Origin: Ziziphus jujuba
Taxonomy: Eukaryota > Streptophyta > Magnoliopsida > Rosales > Rhamnaceae
Length of the DNA stretch: 64,000 nucleotides
Assembly: GCF_031755915.1 (NCBI RefSeq)
Contig: NC_083384.1
Location: 7,122,001-7,186,000, forward strand
Reading direction: 5' to 3'
Part shown: positions 57,152 to 64,000 of the stretch, piece by piece
How positions within the stretch are numbered: the first letter of the stretch is position 1
How the letters are laid out: each line of letters opens with the position of its first letter
Made by a program: the position numbers and the translations under genes
The notes under the pieces: generated by a model
The model's input: the letters and a program-made list of their open reading frames with translations, nothing else
What the model was told of the DNA's origin: nothing
Database searches by the model: none

Positions 57152-57664
57152 GATGGCCAATGGCAGGCAACATTCAAGTTACTCATAAAAAAAGACAAGT
57201 CATGGGAGAAAACTGATATAAAACCAGATATAGGAATCATTTCCTTTGGAAAAATAGAAGAAAGTGAATCAGAGAAACCCCTTGTATTAGGAAAGAAAGA
57301 AGATGAAGAGGAAAAAGATGATTATATTCCTTCACCATTAATTCTTATAAATACAACACCATTGCTTATAGCAACTAGCACGGGTATAGAAAAGATCGTT
57401 AATGGGATACTGGATGAGTATCCACAGGCAGTAAAGCATGATAGCGACCAAGGACTTAGTATTATGCATGTTGCCATTAGGCACCGCCAGAGGAATATCT
57501 TTGAACGTGTGAGGAAGATGAAGATTCCGATGGCAAGACTAGTTCGGAGAATTGATGACAATGGCTATACCTTATTGCACCATGTTGCTGATATGACCCA
57601 TTATTCTGGTCGAAGTTTGCCTAATCCTACTCTTCTGTTGCAAGATGAATTGAAATGGTTTGAG
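57152..57664 (+). pseudogene. Copy B exon 5
   Basis: Matches gene A exon 5 (TPLLIATSTGI, LSIMHVAIRHRQRNIF, GYTLLHHVADM, ELKWFE). The acceptor AG is lost (ATCG for ATAG), and a ~40-nt deletion after GNIQ puts the start out of frame with the rest. The downstream two-thirds stays open. Confidence 0.8.
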
Positions 57665-58208
57665 GTATAGTTATATTTATGGCTAATTACATTTTACTCC
57701 CAATACTTATCCTTTAAATAAAAAGGAATAACAATAGTTATCCTATCCTATTACTTTATTAATGTTAATTAAGTCCAATTATACATTTTTAACATATAAT
57801 TTGATAAAATTAATCATATATATACATACATACATACATATTATATAACTAGTTTAGAAATTGTTTTATTCTATTGTATTTAATTTTTTATCATTATTTC
57901 ATGGTTTGTTAAGTACATCAAATCTATTTGGAAATGAATGCATGTGATCATGAACTAACAAACATATTATGTATTTTTATCCTTTTATTAAGAGATAATT
58001 TTATTTTACAACTAAAGATTACTTTAAATAATTTTTTGATATCAAACAACTTGGCTTTAATCTAGATTTATCTTTCATGATTTTAGGAGGTTATCAATTT
58101 GTCAACTATTAGTATTATACAGCCACCATATATTATTTGTTACATGTAGCAAGCATTGTCCAATGTTTAGCTAATATATTGTGAAATGATGGTGTGCAGC
58201 ACGTACGG

Positions 58209-59326
58209 TGATACGAACCTAGGACGACCTGCTCCTAAACCCGTATTATATTAGCCCGGATCTTAATTACGTTCAAGTTCTAATGGAATTGACCTCAACC
58301 CCTAACCAACCTGAGGTTATAAACCGTGATATAATGTAGACGTAACAATAGGGGATGGAAAACCTATTGATAAGTCAAGCTAAAATAACCAATTCTCTAA
58401 TGGTGTTTTAGGTGTTCTCAAAGAACAAAGAGATAGCTAATCTTACAAGTATTTTCTCAATCAAATCAAAGTTGTATTCTTATTGAAAATAAGCCTTTAA
58501 ATAGGCTTTGAAAGAAACAAAATAAACCCTCAAAACCCTAGGAAAAACCGGCCACCCAATGAAGAGTTCTAGCTTGACTGAATCTTTCTTTTTCCTAACC
58601 TAATTAATTAATTCCCTTATTTTCAATTAGGAATTAATTAATTTACAAACAAAATAATAAAATAAAAACTTTCCTAAACTTATTTGTTCAATAAGTAAAT
58701 AAATACAAATCCAAAATTAAAGATAATTTTCTAAAACAAAAAGTAAAAACAAATTAGGAAACTAAATATGGTAATTTTCGGCTAGGTTGATAATGACCTT
58801 TTTTTGACCTAATTGGACTCCAAATCAGTTTCAATAGTCTTTGTGGAATGCCAAATAAGCTTATTATGAAGTTCCTCATGTTGCCCTTGCTTAGAAATAT
58901 GAGAAAAGGCTAATACAGTAAAATATAGTAAAGCCAGCAAGGAATACAGCAAATTTTGGCCTTTCTTCCCCTTGTGCGCAAACCACTATGCTGTTCGGCT
59001 TTGAAGCTGCTTTGGCTGGTTTCTATGACTCATCCACCATATGAATTGAACCCATAAGAATGGGGATCCAATTCATACAACCCGACCTCCATATTGGCAC
59101 TAAAAACGTCATCCGGGCCCGTTTTGGCTTTTATTGCTTGTATGAGTAAAACAGGCCTTGGTTCTTTAGATATGGACAACCCCTCTTGATTATGACTTAT
59201 TCCTTGGATAAATACAGCAAGATTGTCCTTGAACTTCTTGGCTCTAGTGATCGGTCCCACCTTCATCTGTATTGGATCAACACCCCAGCGGGTTGTCGGT
59301 TGACGGTCTCGGGCGGATTCACATTA
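58209..59326 (-). mobile_element. LTR-retroelement-like insertion in copy B exon 6
   Basis: A 1118-bp insertion starting TGATACGAACC and flanked by a perfect 5-bp duplication TACGG (58204-58208 and 59327-59331). On the minus strand 59266-59030 encodes MKVGPITRAKKFKDNLAVFI, similar to the GPITRA-type C-terminal segment I associate with plant gypsy polyproteins. The right end (…CACATTA) lacks the usual CA. Best read as a non-autonomous or partial gypsy-derived element. Confidence 0.6.
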
Positions 59327-59331
59327 TACGG

Positions 59332-59958
59332 AAATTAATTCCATCCCATTACGTCATGAACCACAGCAAAGGTGGTCAAACCGCCCCAGACTTTTTTGAA
59401 AAGTCTCATGCATATCTTCTCCAAGAGGCATAAAATTGGCTAAAGCGGACATCAGAATCCTGCTTAGTAATCGCAGTGCTGATCGCCAACGTAGCCTTCA
59501 CAGTACTGTATACCGTTCCGGGAGGTTCAGATCAGTCCACGGGCCTTCTGATATTGCGTCACCACCTTTGTTTTGCAATTTTCACCATCACGGACATTCT
59601 ATCCCTCATCAGCGCTCTCACATCGATGGTGATGTTCATCTCCATCCTCACCTCCCCCTTCAGGCTTCAAGATTTCCACAAGTCTCTTCCCCAAAAGCTT
59701 ACGCTGGCATTCACCTTCTTGTTCCTCGCAGTGGCAGTGACCATGATGGCTTTCTCCGCCACTGTAATTCTAATCGTTCGTATGAAGAAGCGGTGGACCA
59801 CCACTCTTGTCTACGGTGTGGCTTTTGTTCCGGTGACAGTGTTAGCACTCTTACAATTCCCTCTCTACGTTGCGTTTATGGGCACCGTGAAGCACACTCT
59901 AAGATTCATGAAGAAGGCTCTTCCTTGGATTAGGCAGTTGGTTTGCAAGAATCAGTGA
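59332..59958 (+). pseudogene. Copy B exon 6 (PGG domain)
   Basis: Continues from 58200-58208 across the insertion. Very similar to gene A exon 6, including TVPGGSDQSTGL and the four hydrophobic helices, ending at TGA 59956. A TAA at 59431 replaces the CAA of gene A before the first helix. The C-terminus is three residues shorter than A. Confidence 0.85.
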
Positions 59959-60810
59959 AGTTTAGTAATTGAACAAGAATGAGCATTGAATTCTATTAAA
60001 TAATGTGTATATATAGATACCAATAGCACTGAAGCTTAACCCCTTCTACCTGCAACGCTAGTACTAAATTAAACAAACACTTAGCTCTTGAAAGGGGTTA
60101 AAAAAAAAAGTTTATTTTAAAATATTTTGAAAATATTTTTTTCTTCAATTTTATAGTTAATTGAAAAAAAAAATAAAAAAAAAATAAAAGCATTCTGATT
60201 AATGCAATGATAGAGCATTTTACAAGGAGAAATTCTGATATGATCGTTAAAGTGTTGTGATAGGCTATTGACTAATAGAGTCTTTTTACTAGATGATGAC
60301 CAATAAAGTAAACGCGGCTACCAATGCGTTTTTCCCCTGTTCTTCTCCACAATACAGAGTGACAGAAACGCAGCGTTTTGGGCAACTTACGAAGAGGGTT
60401 TCCGTGTCGTGGATAGGCAACCTGTCGGAGAACAATAAAAGATGGCAAAACGGCGTCGGAGAACCTAGCTGCAGCAACTTCATTGGAGAGCCAAGGTGTG
60501 ATGTTGGAAACAGAGGCATGTAGTAGTTAGAATCTGTATTATTTATTTATTTCTATAATGTTTTATGATTCTGAACTTATAGCACCTGGCCATGGCCAGA
60601 AATCGTATCTATAAACGGCCATTAGATATGTAAAGAGAAATTAAAGAGAACGATGCTGGGTTGGGGTTGTGAGCCTTTATGGAGGAGCAGAGCAGAGGGA
60701 TAAAATGACGGAGCTTTTTAATTATATTTATATTATATATGTGTAATTAGGATAGTTCTAATTTTCACTAATTTTAAACTTTGCTTGTGGATTTTTTAGG
60801 TTATAAACAT
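59959..60810 (+). promoter_or_regulatory. Upstream region of the downstream TNL, with duplicated block
   Basis: 59959-60292 is AT-rich without features. 60293-60530 is the partner of 36186-36455. 60531-60810 is the presumed promoter/leader of the TIR exon, containing TATATTATATAT near 60730. No start site can be fixed. Confidence 0.45.
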
Positions 60811-61917
60811 ATGGTTGCTTCTTCTTCTTCTTCTTCTTCGTCTCGTGAAAAGTATGAGGTGTTTCTCAGCTTCAGAGGAGAGGACACCCGGGATGGTTTT
60901 ATTGGACACCTTTATAATGCTCTTTGTCAAAAGCATATACTGATCTACAAGGATGATGAATACCTTGAAGGTGGGCTTGACATATCAGAAATTATGGAGG
61001 CGATTAGGGGATCTAAAATTTGCATAACAGTCTTCTCCAAAGACTTTGCATCTTCCACATGGTGTTTGGATGAAGTGATTCGCATACACGAATGCGAGAG
61101 AAATGGGAATGATGTCATATCCATTTTTTATGGCATAGAACCATTCATGGTACGAAAACAGGAGGAAAATTATGCTGCATCATTTAATAAATATGAACAA
61201 TGTTTCGAGGACAATATGGACAAGGTGCAGCAGTGGAGAGATGCTCTCAGTAAAGTGGCTGGTATCATTGGTTATGATTCAAAGAAAGGAAGGTAACTTT
61301 CTATCTTATCAATTTATAATATGTGTATAAAATAAATAAATAATGACATATTGCTAAAGAGAGTAATAGTGTTTACTAATTAATTTCAGGGTGTCAAGTC
61401 CAGGGTCTAAGTGATGAGTTTTTAAGCTTAGAAGGTCTTTTTGTCAAACCTCCAAGAGGTTGATGACATTTCCCCTTTCATATATTTCCTAAAAAGTCAA
61501 AACAGTAAATAAAGTACGATTCCCTTTCTTATAACCTACAATTTGTATTTGATTTCTTCATTTGCTAGGCCAGAGTACAAGTTAATTGAAAAAATTGTTG
61601 AAGATGTTTTATGGAAATTGTCTAAGTATGGATCAACAAATGATCATTTCAAGAGGCACTTGATTGGAACTGAAAAGCCTGTGAAGGAAATTAAAGGATT
61701 GTTATGCATTGGCTCAGCGAATATTCGCATCATAGGTCTTTATGGTGTGGCAGGATTGGAAAGACCACTCTTCCTCAAGCTATATTTCAAAGTGTATTTG
61801 GGGCAGGGTGGTCCTCTGTTTGAAGCAATGTCATCGAGGCTTCTTGCCGTGTGTTTGTAGAGGGAGAAGGAGTCAACAAGTGGGATATCAAAAAGTGTGG
61901 GTTGGACTAGTTAAATA
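60811..61917 (+). pseudogene. TNL resistance gene fragment: TIR domain and broken P-loop
   Basis: TIR exon 60811-61292 from ATG after a leader: Ser-rich start, YEVFLSFRGEDTRDGF, YKDDEYLEGGLDI (the family usually has RG; here GG), ITVFSKDFASSTWCLDE with the Glu position of the TIR NADase site, and WRDALSKVAG. The intron ends at CTAG 61568. Exon 2 from 61569: PEYKLIEKIVEDVLWKL, then IIGLYGVAGL. The P-loop is frameshifted near 61755: one missing G turns GLGKTTL into another frame. In the corrected frame IEASCRVFVEG follows, then similarity stops at about 61917. The rest of NB-ARC and LRR is absent. Intracellular NLR receptor family; defective here. The TIR alone could still be translated. Confidence 0.82.
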
Positions 61918-62817
61918 AGACAATTTAGTGAACGTTGTGGTCAATCCTCACATCAATTCCAAGAGAATCAATGCCCAATCAAATGAGTAAATGGTTTTTA
62001 CATTATTCTCCTTATTGATTAACACTATAGTTTATTGACCCAAAAAAAGAAGAAAGGAACGCCATCGTTTGAATATACACAAATAAAACCTAATTAATTG
62101 TAAGGAAAGGAAAAGCGTTCATTCTATTAATATTTAATTGGTTTTATTTTTTTACCATTAGCATGAATTTTTCCATATTATTATTGCTTTTTTGCTTTTT
62201 TATTTTCTTGTACAAAAAGCCTTAGTATGTTTAGATTGATGAAGTAAGAGAATTCTAGGAAGGAAAATATTTAAATCTTTTATTTTGATAGTTAAAATGA
62301 GATTGAAAGGAAAGGAAAAAGTAGCAAAGGGAAGAAATTGATTATTTTATTTATCATGCTAATTGCTTTGTTTTTCTTTTAAAATTGGCAAGAAATAAAT
62401 GGAAAAGAAAAGCTTTTAATAAATTTTTTAAATATTCCAAAATTATTTTTAGTATTATTGTTATATGAAAATATTTATTATCTTTCATAATTTTACTTTT
62501 CCTTTACGTTTACTAATTATGCAACCAAAATTTTTAATAAAAAATATTCATCTTTTTCCTCTTTAAACTTATCCTTTCTTTTACTTTCCTCCTTTCAATT
62601 CAAACATAGTGTTTTTTTTTTTTTTTTTTTGGTTGCTTAAGCACAACTGGTTAAGAACCCAAACAACCCAAAGGCAAAAAGGCTACAATTCAAACATCGT
62701 GTTATTCTTAATTTTTGTTTGACTAATCAGAAAATTATACAACAAAAGAGTATATATATCGATGATATTTTGGATTATTTATATGGTTTTACATATGTAC
62801 ATCTTGTTGAGCATCAT
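61918..62817. other. AT-rich intergenic stretch
   Basis: No gene. Poly-T run at about 62612-62633, followed by a tRNA-like scrap (GCTTAAGCACAACTGGTTAAG), too weak to call. Confidence 0.5.
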
Positions 62818-63873
62818 TGTCAGAACCCATCCAGAATTCCTTCCCGGAACCCTAGACAAGCCCTGATCCCAGGGAAATACCACTGAACCTTCCAACGGAA
62901 AATCCGGCAGCACCTTCCCTAAGGGTAGGACTAATAAAAAATTTCCTGTACTGAAAACGCACTTCTATGCTCATCCCCTTATTCCTCCCACAATACTACA
63001 AATTGATTCCACAAATTTCAGCACTTCAAAATAAATAACAGTAACTCAGTGCATAATTAACAACTACACGTCCAATACAGTATACAGAGTATTATACAAT
63101 AAATGTGGAATTTATACAATGACAGATAAATAAGTAATACAAGATATAGAGGAAAAAGGGAAGAAATACTTCGTGGACTTCCGGCAACGAACTGAGACGT
63201 TGGGCTCGCCCCGGACAATCAACGTCTCCCAACCTGAACCTAGGGGAACGGAATTTAAACGTGAGATGCTAATCATCTCAGTGAGTGACCCTATCTACTG
63301 AACACCTTTAATATTAATAGTATAACAAATAAAGGGATTTGATTAATACCAGCAATTAAATAGATAAATAAATAATAAACAATTGAAGTAATATTCTCTC
63401 TCAAAACCCTCACTATTCACTCCGTTGGAAATGTTCCCCTTTTAAAACATTTTCACAAAACTCGATATTCGTACTTCCCAAAAACCAAGGGATCAACCAT
63501 TTGATAAACAATAAATAAATAAATAAATAAATAAATACCCCAATATATAATTAAAATGTAATAAATTATAATAAATAATTTTTGAACACCTTTGGGGTTT
63601 GAAGCTTTATCTGAAAATTACACTTGATGCACCACACCATATACCAGTGATGCCCTCCGATACCCAGCGTCCCGAGCACCGACTTGCAGGGAGATTAAAG
63701 AGAGAAACTTGCAAACGGCACTTCGGCGTCCCGACAGTACCACTGCTGAAACCGTCATCCCGGCCAAGGGAGGGGCGGTTGTGGCCAATAACAAACTTGT
63801 CTGCCCACGGTCCAATGACAACCACGAGAGACATAATACTTGCGCGCTAAACCACATAATACTTGCGCGCTAA
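62818..63873 (-). mobile_element. Gypsy LTR, TGTCAGAACCC end, interrupted
   Basis: About 1.05 kb related most closely to the solo LTR at 38620 (same order: AAATACCAC(T/C)GAACCTTCC, CGTCTCCCAACCTG, CTCCGTTGGAAATG, ACTTGCGCGCTAA). It stops at 63873, where another LTR in the opposite orientation begins. A ~19-bp word (ACATAATACTTGCGCGCTAA) is duplicated just before the junction. Strand inferred by analogy. Confidence 0.8.
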
Positions 63874-64000
63874 TGTAACACCCCGTCCCGAACCATGTCG
63901 GAATTTTTGCACGTTGACCGAGGTTGACTGTTGACTTTGACCGTTGACCAAGGGGTCAAAAGTTGACTTTTTGACCCGGATGGAATTCTAGGTTGACTGA
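63874..64000 (+). mobile_element. Start of an opposite-orientation gypsy LTR, cut by the window edge
   Basis: Begins TGTAACACCCCGTCCCG, the reverse complement of the LTR end seen elsewhere, followed by the TTGAC-rich array (GTTGACC, GGTTGACTG, TTTTTGACCC). By analogy with the complete element this one would read on the plus strand. Confidence 0.75.

Larger units (their letters stand above)
36674..59958 (+). pseudogene. Ankyrin-PGG gene copy B, dispersed and broken
   Basis: Paralogue of gene A. Exon equivalents: 36674-37111, ~38051-38216, 38331-38456, 56538-56582, 57152-57664, and 58200-58208 plus 59332-59958. Lesions: a 52-bp net deletion near 37038-37050 shifts exon 1; the exon 2 acceptor AAACAG is AAACGG; intron 3 has grown from 0.26 kb in gene A to about 18 kb with a solo LTR and Helitron; the exon 5 acceptor ATAG is ATCG and a ~40-bp deletion shifts the frame; exon 6 has a 1.1-kb insertion with a 5-bp duplication and a TAA at 59431. 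An ancestor of the ACD6/ITN1-like family, now surely non-functional as a whole. Confidence 0.85.

Noticed and set aside
62630..62690. tRNA or SINE-like sequence after a poly-T run
   Set aside because: Box A-like words exist but box B is degenerate and no cloverleaf or duplication can be drawn.

Overview
This is a eudicot plant nuclear window: AT-rich, spliced genes with GT/AG borders, ankyrin-PGG and TIR-NB-ARC-LRR (TNL) families, and plant-type Ty1/copia, Ty3/gypsy, Helitron, CACTA, TRIM and MITE sequences. The species cannot be fixed from sequence alone; a woody rosid is a reasonable guess.

The ancestral layer is a small cluster of resistance-type genes, apparently a duplicated [TNL - ankyrin] module. 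Copy A is an ankyrin-PGG membrane-protein gene at 7362-17549, followed by NB-ARC/LRR wreckage of a TNL at 18937-20574 and 22546-22630. Copy B starts with a TIR fragment (36456-36647) fused directly upstream of a second ankyrin gene (exons scattered over 36674-59958), followed by another TNL remnant (60811-61917). The six exons of copy A add up to an unbroken 666-codon frame. The gene is nevertheless split by a nearly pristine 5.26-kb copia element with a perfect target-site duplication in its 45-nt exon 4. Copy B has several independent lesions.

The rest is mobile DNA. From left to right: a ~4.9-kb inverted repeat (390-5265) with a TRIM in its loop; a MITE in intron 1 of gene A; the copia element (9877-15138); two LTR scraps, a SINE-like unit and a CACTA end (18.5-22.5 kb); a complete 10.8-kb chromovirus-type gypsy element on the minus strand with nearly identical 3032-bp LTRs (22736-33562); a solo LTR of a related family (38620-41503); a composite Helitron (41903-55844); an LTR-like insertion in exon 6 of gene B (58209-59326); and further LTR pieces at the right edge.

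The Helitron carries an RPA1-like gene (one internal stop), a decayed Rep-helicase gene, a 1-kb array of 20-bp repeats, a ~0.7-kb direct repeat and two 3' hairpin/CTRR-type ends. This arrangement looks like read-through (end bypass) of one terminator to another. No RNA genes, CRISPR arrays or prokaryotic-style operons were seen. The most notable signals are the in-frame-skippable exon hit by copia, the large hairpin locus, the composite Helitron with its minisatellite, and W-box-like arrays at one end of the gypsy LTRs.
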